From an uncultured Methanoregula sp. (lineage in GTDB: Archaea > Halobacteriota > Methanomicrobia > Methanomicrobiales > Methanospirillaceae), in NCBI RefSeq assembly GCF_963677065.1, contig NZ_OY781872.1, forward strand, positions 1,917,419 to 1,981,418: 64,000 nt of DNA, written 5' to 3'. The notes beneath the pieces are model-generated. The model was given only the letters and a program-made list of their open reading frames with translations, did no database searches and was not told the DNA's origin. Position numbers and translations under genes: made by a program. Below are positions 26,994 to 35,493 of this stretch, piece by piece (within the stretch, counting starts at the first letter, position 1; each line of letters starts with the position of its first letter).

Positions 26994-27602
26994 ATGAACA
27001 GCCATCTTTTCCGGTACGGGCCAACCGAGATAAACCACTTAAAAAAACGCGACAAAAAACTCGGGCTTGCCATAGACCGGATTGGCATGATCGAGCGCAC
27101 GGTTACACCGGACCCGTTTGCCGCTCTCGCAGCCAGCATCGTTGCCCAACAGATCTCGGCAAAGGCTGCCGATACGGTCTGGAACCGGATGCAGGAGCGG
27201 TTCGGGACGATCAACCCGGAAACGCTTGCATCGGCGTCCACGGAAGAGATCCGGCAGTGCGGCATGTCACAAAAGAAGGCCGGTTATATCCAGGGTATCG
27301 GAACCGCGGTAATGCAGGGCGATCTGGATTTTTCCCGTTTCGGGGAATTATCTGACAGCGAGATAATTGCTCGTCTGACTGCGCTGCACGGGGTCGGGAC
27401 CTGGACTGCCGAGATGCTGCTCATATTCTCGCTGGAGCGGCCCGATGTCGTGAGCTGGAACGATCTCGCTATCCGCCGGGGGATGATGAACCTGTACGGG
27501 CTTGAGACCCTCAGCAGGGAGCAGTTCGATCGATATCGGAAACGCTATTCCCCGTACGGTTCCGTTGCATCGCTCTATCTCTGGGCGATATCGCATGAGT
27601 AA
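26994..27602 (+). CDS. DNA-3-methyladenine glycosylase (HhH-GPD superfamily, AlkA-like)
   Basis: A 202-residue base-excision repair glycosylase. LAASIVAQQISAKAADTVWNR is the conserved helical start. The helix-hairpin-helix is LTALHGVGTWTAEMLLIFSL, followed after a short loop by RPDVVSWNDLAIRRG, where the Asp of NDL occupies the catalytic position. The length is short compared with bacterial AlkA (282), as the N-terminal beta domain is missing, which is common for archaeal members. It removes alkylated purines from DNA. It lies downstream of the tRNA gene with a 76-bp gap and has no obvious operon partner. Confidence 0.9.
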   Translation: MNSHLFRYGPTEINHLKKRDKKLGLAIDRIGMIERTVTPDPFAALAASIVAQQISAKAADTVWNRMQERFGTINPETLASASTEEIRQCGMSQKKAGYIQGIGTAVMQGDLDFSRFGELSDSEIIARLTALHGVGTWTAEMLLIFSLERPDVVSWNDLAIRRGMMNLYGLETLSREQFDRYRKRYSPYGSVASLYLWAISHE

Positions 27603-27748
27603 ACCCGCAATCCTGTCGACACGCATCCTTTGCAGTGACCATCTTCAGCGCCGGTTTCCCCGAGTTCCCGCCATAACCTAAAGTGTTTTCTTGTTTCCGG
27701 TAAAATACAAAACCGTTCTGATACCTGACATCCACGGGAGACTGTGAA

Positions 27749-29752
27749 TTGGCCCTTGAACTGCTCACCGATATACTCATCGTCTTTGCCATAGCGCTCG
27801 TTGTCGGGATGATCTTCAACCGGATAAAAGTCCCGCCGCTGGTTGCATTCATCCTGACCGGGGTAATTGTGGGACCGTACGGGCTTTCCATCATCAAAGG
27901 TCAGGAACAGGTAACGAGCCTCGCCGAGATTGGTATCATCCTTCTTCTCTTTACCATCGGCCTTGAATTTTCGTTCAAGGACCTCTGGAAAATCCGGCTC
28001 ATCGCGGTCGTGGGAGGCGCACTCCAGGTCGGGCTCTCGTTTGTATTTTTCTGTGGCCTTGCATTCCTTATCGGCCTCCCGACAAACGAAGCCATTCTCA
28101 TGGGATTCCTCTTCTCGCTCTCAAGCACGGCAATCGTGCTCAAGATCCTGCACCAGAGCGGGGAGATGGACTCTCCCCATGGCAGCATCGCGCTCGGCAT
28201 CCTGATCTTCCAGGATCTTGTCGCCATCCCCATGATGATGGTGATACCCTTCCTTGCAAGCATCCCGCTGCTGGACCCGACCCCGCTTCTCTCCGGGGAG
28301 GCGCTCGTCGCCCTTGTTTTCAAGGACATCATCGTTGTCCTTGTTCTCATTGCGTGCGCCAAATGGATCATCCCGCGGGTCATGCATGAGATTGCCCGGA
28401 CCCGCAACCAGGAACTCTTCCTGCTTGTGGTCATCCTCACCTGTTTTGGCGTTGCATGGATGGTCTCATCCACCGGCCTCTCGCTTGCAATCGGGGCACT
28501 CCTTGCAGGACTGATCATATCTGGATCCGAATACAGCCACCAGGCAACAAGCATCATTCTGCCCTTCCGGGACATCTTCACCAGTTTCTTCTTCATCTCG
28601 GTCGGCATGCTCGTGGATGTCCGGTTCTTTATTGACAACTTCTGGTTCATCCTTTTCTTGATTGTCATAGCAATTGTAGCCAAAGCCCTGCTCGCAACAG
28701 CAGCTCCTCTTGCCCTTGGTTACCCGCTCCGGACCGCTGCCATGACCGGTCTTGCGCTTGCCCAGGTCGGGGAGTTCTCGTTCATCCTTGCCCAGAGCGG
28801 ATACCTGGCCGGCATCCTGCCGTTTTCAGCGTACCAGACGTTCCTTGTCGTAGCTCTTGTCACAATGGCAGTCACCCCTTTTATCATCGGGATCGGCCAG
28901 CCCGTTACCGGCCGGCTCTGCAGGATACCGGCCCTGTCCCGGGTCTCGGAAGGAACGTGCGGCATTGATGACGAGCGGTCCCGGGTCAAGAAAAAGGACC
29001 ATCTTGTCATCATCGGGTATGGCGTCACCGGCCGGAACCTCTCCCTGACGGCAAGGGGTGCCGGGATAGAATACAGCATCATCGAACTCAATCCCGACCT
29101 GGTAAAGGAGGCACGGAAAAACGGGGAACCGGTGGTCTTTGGCGATGCAACAAGCGAAGGCGTGCTCCGTCATGCCGGTCTGCCGGATGCCCGTATTGCA
29201 GTCATTGCCATCAATGATCCGGTTGCAACCCGGAAGATCACGAGCCTGTGCCGCGGCCTGAAATCCTCGCTCACGATCATAGTCCGGACCCGGTATGTCA
29301 GCGAAGTTAAGGCCTTGCGGGAGATCGGCGCCAATGAGGTTGTTGCAGAAGAGTTTGAGACCTCGGTCGAGATATTCACCATTGTCTTAAACAAGTTCTT
29401 TGTCCCCCGCAGCAGGATAGACAAGTTCATCACGGATATACGGGCCGACGGGTACCAGATGCTGCGCACCCGGAGGATTCCGGACGGAACCCTGCCGGAT
29501 CTGGTCCAGCATATTCCGAATATCTCTATCGTGGCATTCGCGGTTGAGGCCGGATCCCCTCTTGTCGGGAGAACATTCGGCGAGCTCAACCTGAGAAAAC
29601 AGCATAACCTCCTCGTCCTTGCAATCCGGAGGGACGGGAACACCTTGACCGGCCTCGGTGGCGAATCGATGCTTGAGGCCGGGGACGTGGCAATCGTTTA
29701 CGGCTCACCTGAAGATATCACGAGCGGTGCCCGCCTCTTCGAAGGATCGTGA
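27749..29752 (+). CDS. CPA2-family K+/H+ or Na+/H+ antiporter with TrkA-N domain
   Basis: A 667-residue membrane protein. About 12 transmembrane helices fill residues 5-385, with the conserved LLLFTIGLEFS and FLFSLSSTAIVLKIL segments. A cytosolic RCK/TrkA-N domain follows (LVIIGYGVTGRNLSLTA, the NAD-binding G-x-G-x-x-G), and then a TrkA-C domain (SIVAFAVEAGSPLVGRTFGEL). It exchanges cations for protons and is gated by nucleotide, like KefB/KefC. The start is TTG at 27749, preceded by a GGGAG Shine-Dalgarno about 9 bp away; no ATG fits the conserved N-terminus better. It converges with mscL. Confidence 0.92.
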   Translation: MALELLTDILIVFAIALVVGMIFNRIKVPPLVAFILTGVIVGPYGLSIIKGQEQVTSLAEIGIILLLFTIGLEFSFKDLWKIRLIAVVGGALQVGLSFVFFCGLAFLIGLPTNEAILMGFLFSLSSTAIVLKILHQSGEMDSPHGSIALGILIFQDLVAIPMMMVIPFLASIPLLDPTPLLSGEALVALVFKDIIVVLVLIACAKWIIPRVMHEIARTRNQELFLLVVILTCFGVAWMVSSTGLSLAIGALLAGLIISGSEYSHQATSIILPFRDIFTSFFFISVGMLVDVRFFIDNFWFILFLIVIAIVAKALLATAAPLALGYPLRTAAMTGLALAQVGEFSFILAQSGYLAGILPFSAYQTFLVVALVTMAVTPFIIGIGQPVTGRLCRIPALSRVSEGTCGIDDERSRVKKKDHLVIIGYGVTGRNLSLTARGAGIEYSIIELNPDLVKEARKNGEPVVFGDATSEGVLRHAGLPDARIAVIAINDPVATRKITSLCRGLKSSLTIIVRTRYVSEVKALREIGANEVVAEEFETSVEIFTIVLNKFFVPRSRIDKFITDIRADGYQMLRTRRIPDGTLPDLVQHIPNISIVAFAVEAGSPLVGRTFGELNLRKQHNLLVLAIRRDGNTLTGLGGESMLEAGDVAIVYGSPEDITSGARLFEGS

Positions 29753-29817
29753 TACCTGCCTGGATGCGGAAGTCATTCCCCCGTGCGCCCGTTGTACCGG
29801 ATGGATTGAACTCATTA

Positions 29818-30195
29818 TCAGATCTTTTTCGACACATCCCCTTTCATGACATATTTCACGGTCAGGAAGATCACAACGGCAACAATCACGAAATCGATGA
29901 TTGCACCTGCGAAATCGCCGGCAAGGAACTTGATCGGGCCGACCTGAAATACCGCCTCGCGCCAGTTACCTCCAGGGGTGAGGACAGCTACGATCGGCAT
30001 GATGACATCGGTCACCGTGGAGTTGACCAGTTTTGTCGCAGCCGCACCGATCACGAAGGCAACCGCAAGCCCGATGACCTGGTACTTCTGGAGGAACTCC
30101 ATAAACTCCTGGTTGAAACCTCTGGCCCCCTTGCCAATCGCCATCACGCCGCCGCCAATCGCTTTTTCTGCTTCTTTGAGATCCTTTTCAGCCAT
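29818..30195 (-). CDS. mscL: Large-conductance mechanosensitive channel
   Basis: A 125-residue protein of MscL type. TM1 is at about residues 38-62 (GLAVAFVIGAAATKLVNSTVTDVIMPI, the gate helix with small residues), TM2 at about 93-113 (GAIIDFVIVAVVIFLTVKYVM). An extra 25-residue N-terminal segment precedes the usual FMEFLQKYQVIGLAVAFVIG start of the family. The C-terminal cytoplasmic helix bundle seen in bacteria is very short here. It opens under membrane tension to release solutes on osmotic downshock. It is transcribed towards the antiporter gene; both bear on ion and osmotic balance. Confidence 0.93.
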   Translation of the reverse strand: MAEKDLKEAEKAIGGGVMAIGKGARGFNQEFMEFLQKYQVIGLAVAFVIGAAATKLVNSTVTDVIMPIVAVLTPGGNWREAVFQVGPIKFLAGDFAGAIIDFVIVAVVIFLTVKYVMKGDVSKKI

Positions 30196-30328
30196 CGAAT
30201 TTCACCTGTGCAAATCCCGGTGTGGACCGGCATCCTGCACATGCGTGAATTGTTGAGAAATCCTATATCAGTGTTTGTGTTGCCGGGACTGCAGACAATG
30301 CAGCCATATGAAAAAAGTGGAGTACGGT

Positions 30329-31195
30329 TCAGACCAGCGGTTCCGGCTGCCTGTCCCCAAGCGCCGGGAGTTTTGTCGGTTTGACAAGAAGCGGCTCGTC
30401 GGAACAGCGGATCTTCCCGATGATGAGCTCCTTTCCCGCCCGGGTGAGGGCAAAGATCGGGATGGCAATGCCGGCCTGCACCAGGGCCTTTTTCCCGGCA
30501 ATCTCGCGGATGGTTTTTGATGCGCAGCTGGTGACGAGATCCGATGCTGCGACCAGCATCTCCGCTTCCCCTGCGGAGAGCCCGGTAACATGGACCCCGA
30601 AGATGAGCGTCTCCGGGTGTATCCTGCGGATCGCTGCTGCGTTCTCCGGCAGGGCAACCGTAACAGCAATCTTCCGGAACCCTTTCTCAGCGGCAAGGGC
30701 AACTCCGGCCAGCTGGTCGAGCGAGGCGTTCTCCCGGTCCAGGACAAACCCGCCATGGGCTTCGATCCGGTCCATCACGGATGGATACGGGGAGGTTGAA
30801 ACAAGGCCGGACATCCGGCCCCCGATGCCCTGGACAAGAGCCGGTGTTGTGACAACAACGGTCCCGGCCCCGTCACAGGCCAGGACCACGGCATCGATAA
30901 GCCCGGCAGCAAGGCCGAAACTGAGGATCTCGGATGCGCCGAACCCAACGAATTCCCGGTTGTCCAGGACTTCCCTGTCCGGCGTGCACATGCCAAACGC
31001 CTTGATCCGGTGCTCGATATTGGCTTTCACGGACTCGGATTTGATATCCGGAATCGGGTACGCAAACCTTTTTGCAAGCGGGCAGTCGCGGATCTGTGCT
31101 TCACCCACTTCGGTCACCACGCCGTTGCGGACAATTATCCTGCATCTGCCGACCGCTTCGATAACGTGTTCGTCTTTTCCCGTAGCTCTGGTCAT
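30329..31195 (-). CDS. Methanogenesis marker protein 8 (DUF2099)
   Basis: A 288-residue cytoplasmic protein matching DUF2099: GRCRIIVRNGVVTEVGEA near the N-terminus, CPLAKRF, ENIEHRIKAFGMCT-like and GFGASEILSFGLAAGLIDAVVLACDGAGTVV in the middle, and HVTGLSAGEAEMLVAASDLVTSCAS with conserved cysteines towards the end. The family is found in nearly all methanogens and is used as a genomic marker. Its biochemical function is not established, though the conserved Cys residues (CPL, MCT, ACD, SCAS) suggest a metal or cofactor role. It stands alone on the minus strand, with gaps of about 130 bp and 200 bp on either side. Confidence 0.9.
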   Translation of the reverse strand: MTRATGKDEHVIEAVGRCRIIVRNGVVTEVGEAQIRDCPLAKRFAYPIPDIKSESVKANIEHRIKAFGMCTPDREVLDNREFVGFGASEILSFGLAAGLIDAVVLACDGAGTVVVTTPALVQGIGGRMSGLVSTSPYPSVMDRIEAHGGFVLDRENASLDQLAGVALAAEKGFRKIAVTVALPENAAAIRRIHPETLIFGVHVTGLSAGEAEMLVAASDLVTSCASKTIREIAGKKALVQAGIAIPIFALTRAGKELIIGKIRCSDEPLLVKPTKLPALGDRQPEPLV

Positions 31196-31402
31196 ACTAT
31201 CCCCTGTTTCCGGATCTCTTTTGTTTCACGTGAGTATCTGTTTATTGGTCGGGATTGAGGAGAACACCGGCTGCCCCGGCATCGGATCCTGCCGGCTGTT
31301 CTCCGGCCACCCCGCGCCCGGTGGGTATTATGGATGAAACCGGGAGCCTGCGTACGTCATAAATCTCCAAACACATATGTCCGACCCTGCCGATAATTCT
31401 GT

Positions 31403-32143
31403 ATGAGTACCGTATCAAGGCTCTGGGAGATCGACTGTGCCCGGGGCATCGCGATCCTCATGATGATCGTCTTCCACACGGTATTCGACCTCAGTTTTTT
31501 CGGGATAGCTGCGGTCAATGTTGCAACCGGGTTCTGGCGGTACTTTGCCTATTCCACCGCAACGCTCTTCCTTGTCATTGTCGGGATATCCCTTGTGGTA
31601 TCGCATGCAAGGGCCGGACAGACGCTCTCCGGCCTCCCGCTTGCAAAGAAATTCGTGTTCCGCGGGGCGGGTATTTTTGCGCTCGGCCTCCTTGTCACGC
31701 TTGCAACGTACCTGTACCTGCATGAAGGTTTCGTGATCTTCGGCATCCTGCACCTGATAGGCGTTGCAGTGATGCTCTCCCCCCTCTTCTTCCGGTTCGG
31801 GAAAGGAAATATCCTGATCGGGCTTGCGATCATCCTTGCAGGATTCTGTATTGCCGGGATCCAGGGGCCGGCATATCTCATCCCGCTCGGCCTCACTCCG
31901 CCATCATTTTCAAGTGTGGATTACACGCCGCTTTTGCCGTGGCTGGGGGTTGTACTGGTCGGCATGGGAGCAGGAGAATTCCTGTACCGGGGCGGGGTCC
32001 GCCGGTTTGGTATCCGAACCCTGCCGGATCTGTTCGTGATCCCGGTCTCGTTCCTTGGCCGTCACTCGCTCGTGATCTACCTGGTGCACCAGCCCGTCAT
32101 CATCCTTCTCCTGGGAGCGGTAACCGGGGTTCCGGTTCTCTGA
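31403..32143 (+). CDS. DUF1624 (heparan acetyltransferase-like) membrane protein
   Basis: A 246-residue membrane protein with about seven transmembrane helices. It opens WEIDCARGIAILMMIVFHTVFDL, the DUF1624 signature related to the catalytic domain of heparan-alpha-glucosaminide N-acetyltransferase; the conserved His in MIVFHT and the late LGRHSLVIYLVHQPVI segment are present. Family members move acyl groups across membranes onto sugars, but the archaeal substrate is unknown. It could modify surface polysaccharide or glycolipid. It stands alone between marker protein 8 (divergent) and a gene-poor stretch. Confidence 0.85.
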   Translation: MSTVSRLWEIDCARGIAILMMIVFHTVFDLSFFGIAAVNVATGFWRYFAYSTATLFLVIVGISLVVSHARAGQTLSGLPLAKKFVFRGAGIFALGLLVTLATYLYLHEGFVIFGILHLIGVAVMLSPLFFRFGKGNILIGLAIILAGFCIAGIQGPAYLIPLGLTPPSFSSVDYTPLLPWLGVVLVGMGAGEFLYRGGVRRFGIRTLPDLFVIPVSFLGRHSLVIYLVHQPVIILLLGAVTGVPVL

Positions 32144-32463
32144 TATCCGGAAACCGGATACTGCCATATCTCCTCTGGCGGAGCGGGTGCGAGGTACGTT
32201 TCAGAATAGCCGTGCAAGGTGGAGTGTACCGGTTCATTCCCGTACGCAAAGATCCCCCCGGATCAGCCCATCATTAGATACGCGATGAGCGCCAATATAT
32301 GCACAACCAATAACGGTTTTGTTGTAGGATCAGTTCCCTTCTGACTAGCCCTGTCGGGCAGTTCACTCCTCCTCTCGCAAAAAACCCTTTTTGTAGGAAA
32401 ATTCCCGGGCAAGAGAGACACCTGTCCGAATGCACCGGGACCTGAAAAAAATGGATAATTCAC
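32144..32463. other. Intergenic region, no gene seen
   Basis: About 320 bp without a convincing reading frame. It holds a TATA-like CAATATATGC at about 32293-32302 and a run TTTTTGTAGG near 32390 that could end a short transcript. Nothing more is supported. Confidence 0.5.
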
Positions 32464-32709
32464 ATGAAAGAACAAAGTAAAAAACCAGAAGTCAACGGGA
32501 CCCGGGCCGGCTATATCATCCGGTTCACCTGCCCGTCCTGTTCATCCGAAAATATCATTGTCAGCCGCTCGCCCCGGGATCATTTCAAGGAGCGGCGGGA
32601 TGCGAGCTGCAGCAGCTGCCGGAAGCGGTCATCCGTATTCACTCCCGACGCAATGCCCCGGCGGCATTCGCAGCCCATCTCAACCACGGGGATCGGAACC
32701 CGGTCCTGA
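32464..32709 (+). CDS. Small zinc-ribbon-like protein
   Basis: An 81-residue reading frame with two CxxC pairs about 22 residues apart: FTCPSCSS near residue 25 and ASCSSCRKR near 50. Basic segments lie between and after them (SPRDHFKERRD). This is the spacing of a small zinc ribbon as seen in many archaeal nucleic-acid-binding proteins. No Shine-Dalgarno motif is evident and the C-terminal 25 residues look low in structure, so the true end or even the gene may be doubted. It precedes another small gene on the same strand. Confidence 0.45.
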   Translation: MKEQSKKPEVNGTRAGYIIRFTCPSCSSENIIVSRSPRDHFKERRDASCSSCRKRSSVFTPDAMPRRHSQPISTTGIGTRS

Positions 32710-32785
32710 GACCCCGGTCCGATTCTGGAAAGTATTTCTAGATGATCGTCCAAGAGATCTATTCAATCTGATTCAGGCGACACTG

Positions 32786-33085
32786 ATGACAGGAGTAAAA
32801 GGCCATTTTGAACAGGGACGATGGGTGGAGGACAAAGAACTTATTCCCGCTCCCACCGTGACCCCGACCCCTATCGATGCACGGATCAACAGCGCAACAA
32901 CCGCGATTCTGGATGCCATGGACGATATCGCGAACGTTACCCGGGACCTGGTGACGAGCGAAGAAGGCAAGAAGTATATCGAGAAGACGGTTGCGGATTC
33001 TACAACCCAGGTCCAGAAATCGATCCAGGATCTTCTGGCCCGGGCAAAATCTGATCTCGAACGGTCCATGAAATCGCTGAAATAA
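32786..33085 (+). CDS. Small hypothetical protein with helical C-terminus
   Basis: A 99-residue reading frame from ATG 32786. A longer reading from 32558 overlaps the zinc-ribbon frame and has unlikely composition, so the shorter start is preferred. After a Pro/Thr-rich segment (IPAPTVTPTPID), residues 35-99 are strongly helical and heptad-like (SATTAILDAMDDIANVTRDL; STTQVQKSIQDLLARAKSDL), suggesting a coiled coil. No signal peptide or known domain is recognised. It could be a small cytoplasmic scaffold or a phasin-like helical protein. No function is assigned. Confidence 0.6.
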   Translation: MTGVKGHFEQGRWVEDKELIPAPTVTPTPIDARINSATTAILDAMDDIANVTRDLVTSEEGKKYIEKTVADSTTQVQKSIQDLLARAKSDLERSMKSLK

Positions 33086-33233
33086 GCCGAAAAACCGGGG
33101 CCCGGCGGCCCCCGGCCACCGGTGCGGTCCTGCCGCCACCCGGTTATCCACTTCTGCCCGGAAATTTCCCCTGCAGAATACCCCGGAACATTACATAACC
33201 ACGCTTTTTTATCCTGCCGTCCTATATCAGGAC

Positions 33234-34724
33234 ATGGATACGACCTCCCCGGGTACGAAACAGGCCGGTTTTACCCTCCTGACCATCTCCATATCCCTTG
33301 CCGTCTTCATGTCCTCGCTTGACGGCACAATCGTGAATATTGCCCTGCCCACCATCTCGACCGATTTCAACCTCTCGTCGAGTACCGTGAGCTGGGTTGC
33401 AACCATCTACCTGCTGGTGCTCGCCGGCTGCGTCCTCATCTTCGGCAAACTCGCCGACCGTGTCGGGTTCAAGAAGATCTTTCTTACAGGATTTCTCATC
33501 TTCACGCTCGGGTCGTTCTCGTGTGCCGTTCTGCCGGATCTCCTGAATTCCTTTGGCGCGCTCGTCGGCTCGCGTGTCTTCCAGGCAATCGGCGGCGCCA
33601 TGATAACCGCGATTGCACCGGCGATGGTCACCGCGTTCATCCCCATGTCGCAGAAAGGAAAGGCCATGGGGGTCATCATGACGGCAGCAGCACTCGGGAC
33701 GGCGATCGGGCCTACGATCGGCGGAGTGCTCACCCAGTATCTCTCCTGGCACTGGATCTTCTTCATCAACGTGCCGGTAGGAATCATCGCTGTCCTGCTG
33801 GGTGCAAAAGTCATTCCCCTGAATAAACCGGTTAGAGAACAGTCGGGTTTCGACAAGGCCGGCGCATTGCTGATCTTTGTCGGGCTTGCGGCCCTGCTCT
33901 TTGCAGTTTCTGAAGGCATATCGCTTGGCTGGACTTCCCCGGTCATCCTCGGCGCCCTCGCGCTTGCCGTCATCACGCTCGGTTACTTTGTCTGGCACGA
34001 ACTCAGGGTGGCTGACCCCCTCCTCGAGCTCCGCCTCTTCAAGAACAAGAATTTCTTCATGACCAACCTCATCATGGCGCTTGTCTTCTTCAGCTTTGCC
34101 GGTATCAACTACCTGCTCCCGTTCTATCTCCAGTACGTGAAGGGGTACGGGGTCTCGGATTCCGGCCTGATCCTCACGGCTCTGTCGGTTGCCATGATGG
34201 TAGCCGGGGTTCTCGCCGGTATGCTATACAACCGGATTGGTGGCAGGAAGCTCTGTATTGCCGCGGGCATCCTGCTCGTGATTGGATATTTCATGATGAC
34301 GCTCCTCCGGGTAAATACCCCGTCCGGCTTTGTAACCCTCACCCTGCTCGTGATCGGGTTCAGCCTGGGCCTGATGGTCACACCGGCCTCGAACATGATC
34401 ATGAATTCTGTCGGGAAGCAGTACCAGGGGATGGTCTCCAGCCTCACGAGCCTGGAGCGGTTCGCACCGCTCACCCTGGGCATCGCCTTTGCCAACCTCG
34501 TCTTCATGCAGGGTATCGCAGTCATTGCCGGGCATCGCGGGATCACCGAATCGGCACCGGCAAAGATCCAGATGGAACTGATGACGGCCGGGTTCGATCT
34601 CGCCTTCTTTGCCTCGCTTGTTGTCGCGGTCGTCATCCTCATCCTTGCGATCCTCGCAAAGCAGGAAGTGCACCCGGACTACCAGTCCGGTAATGACAAG
34701 GATGTATCGATGGGGCTGCTCTGA
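33234..34724 (+). CDS. MFS multidrug exporter, DHA2 (EmrB/QacA-like) family
   Basis: A 496-residue protein with about 14 transmembrane helices. Signature segments are SLDGTIVNIALPTIS in TM1 (motif D1 of DHA2), FGKLADRVGFKKIF in the TM2-3 loop (motif A) and ALGTAIGPTIGGVLTQYLSWHWIFFINVPVG (motif C and the following helix). These proton-driven exporters remove hydrophobic compounds or metabolites. The substrate is not evident. No regulator gene is directly adjacent. The promoter may be the TTTTTTATCC about 25 bp upstream of the ATG. A T-rich tract follows the stop. Confidence 0.92.
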   Translation: MDTTSPGTKQAGFTLLTISISLAVFMSSLDGTIVNIALPTISTDFNLSSSTVSWVATIYLLVLAGCVLIFGKLADRVGFKKIFLTGFLIFTLGSFSCAVLPDLLNSFGALVGSRVFQAIGGAMITAIAPAMVTAFIPMSQKGKAMGVIMTAAALGTAIGPTIGGVLTQYLSWHWIFFINVPVGIIAVLLGAKVIPLNKPVREQSGFDKAGALLIFVGLAALLFAVSEGISLGWTSPVILGALALAVITLGYFVWHELRVADPLLELRLFKNKNFFMTNLIMALVFFSFAGINYLLPFYLQYVKGYGVSDSGLILTALSVAMMVAGVLAGMLYNRIGGRKLCIAAGILLVIGYFMMTLLRVNTPSGFVTLTLLVIGFSLGLMVTPASNMIMNSVGKQYQGMVSSLTSLERFAPLTLGIAFANLVFMQGIAVIAGHRGITESAPAKIQMELMTAGFDLAFFASLVVAVVILILAILAKQEVHPDYQSGNDKDVSMGLL

Positions 34725-34728
34725 ACAG

Positions 34729-34745
34729 ATTTTTATATTTTTTAA
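34729..34745. terminator. T-rich terminator after the MFS gene
   Basis: Tracts TTTTTATATTTTTT begin 5 bp after the stop and form the likely transcription end for the exporter gene, with converging transcription possible from the other side. Confidence 0.5.
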
Positions 34746-34755
34746 AAGAGGGAAT

Positions 34756-35040
34756 CTAATCGTTTTTTGCCCTGGTCCTAACGGTGCCGTCAGCGCCGAC
34801 TATCTTTCCGGGCCAGGTAATCCCGAGGTATCGCGGGTCGTCGTGCGCCGGAACCAGGGTAACCTGCCGTATGATCTGTGTCCCACCCTGCAGGATACGC
34901 CCATGGGTTAGGAGAATCCCGATCACTAAATATCCCGATGCGAGACAAACGTTCAGGGGCAGGACTGTATCAGCAGAGGAGTTCCTGGAGATACGAAGCG
35001 TTCCGTTCCCGGATCCGATTGAAGCCTCTGCATTCCGGAA
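34756..35040 (-). other. Possible minus-strand reading frame or gene remnant
   Basis: The gap between the exporter and aIF1A has a minus-strand frame that reads plausibly near its end (LTHGRILQGGTQIIRQVTL, then DDPRYLGITWPGKIV), but its only ATG lies inside the aIF1A gene. A GTG at 34926 preceded by a TATA-like GATATTTAG would give a 56-residue protein. It could be a small real gene or the tail of a broken one. I see no domain match. Confidence 0.3.
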
Positions 35041-35053
35041 GATCCAAAAAAGA

Positions 35054-35389
35054 TTAAATGTACCGGTTTTTCCGCAGCCAGTCGGTCTGCGGTTTGAGAT
35101 ACCGGAAGATAATATCGCATTTCTCGTCCTGGAAACTCCAGGGGACGACAAGGACCGTGTCGCCTTCGCGGATCCAGGCCCGTTTTTTCATCTTTCCCTT
35201 GATCCGGCCCATGCGGGTGATCCCGTCCATGCACTGGACGCGGATGTGATTTGCGCCAAGCATCAACTCGGCAAGAGCGAACTGTTCCCTGTTCCATTTT
35301 TTCGGCAGTCGTACCCGGGCAACAGGGCTGCCATCGGGGTTTACTGCATTCGGATCTGACGCTGCATCATTTCTTTTGTGAAAACTCAT
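35054..35389 (-). CDS. Translation initiation factor 1A
   Basis: A 111-residue aIF1A (eIF1A/IF1 family). The OB-fold core runs from VRLPKKWNREQFALAELMLG through IRVQCMDGITRMGRIKGKMKKRAWIREGDTVLVVPW, the classical signature, and ends FRYLKPQTDWLRK. The N-terminal tail is unusually polar and longer than needed (about 25 residues). The factor binds the A-site region of the small ribosomal subunit and helps start-codon selection. It stands alone on the minus strand; an unknown gene follows upstream after about 100 bp. Confidence 0.95.
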   Translation of the reverse strand: MSFHKRNDAASDPNAVNPDGSPVARVRLPKKWNREQFALAELMLGANHIRVQCMDGITRMGRIKGKMKKRAWIREGDTVLVVPWSFQDEKCDIIFRYLKPQTDWLRKNRYI

Positions 35390-35493
35390 TCAACCAACTA
35401 CGCAATTGAGGATTCAATGGTGGCTGACATGTTGAAGCTATGGTACGAGGTATGGTTTATGAGACATTGTCCGGGCCGGCAGGCCCGCTCCGT

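Noticed and set aside
26833..27000. Integration site at tRNA-Leu
   Set aside because: There is no integrase gene and no direct repeat of the tRNA 3' end downstream; the flanking genes are ordinary chromosomal genes.
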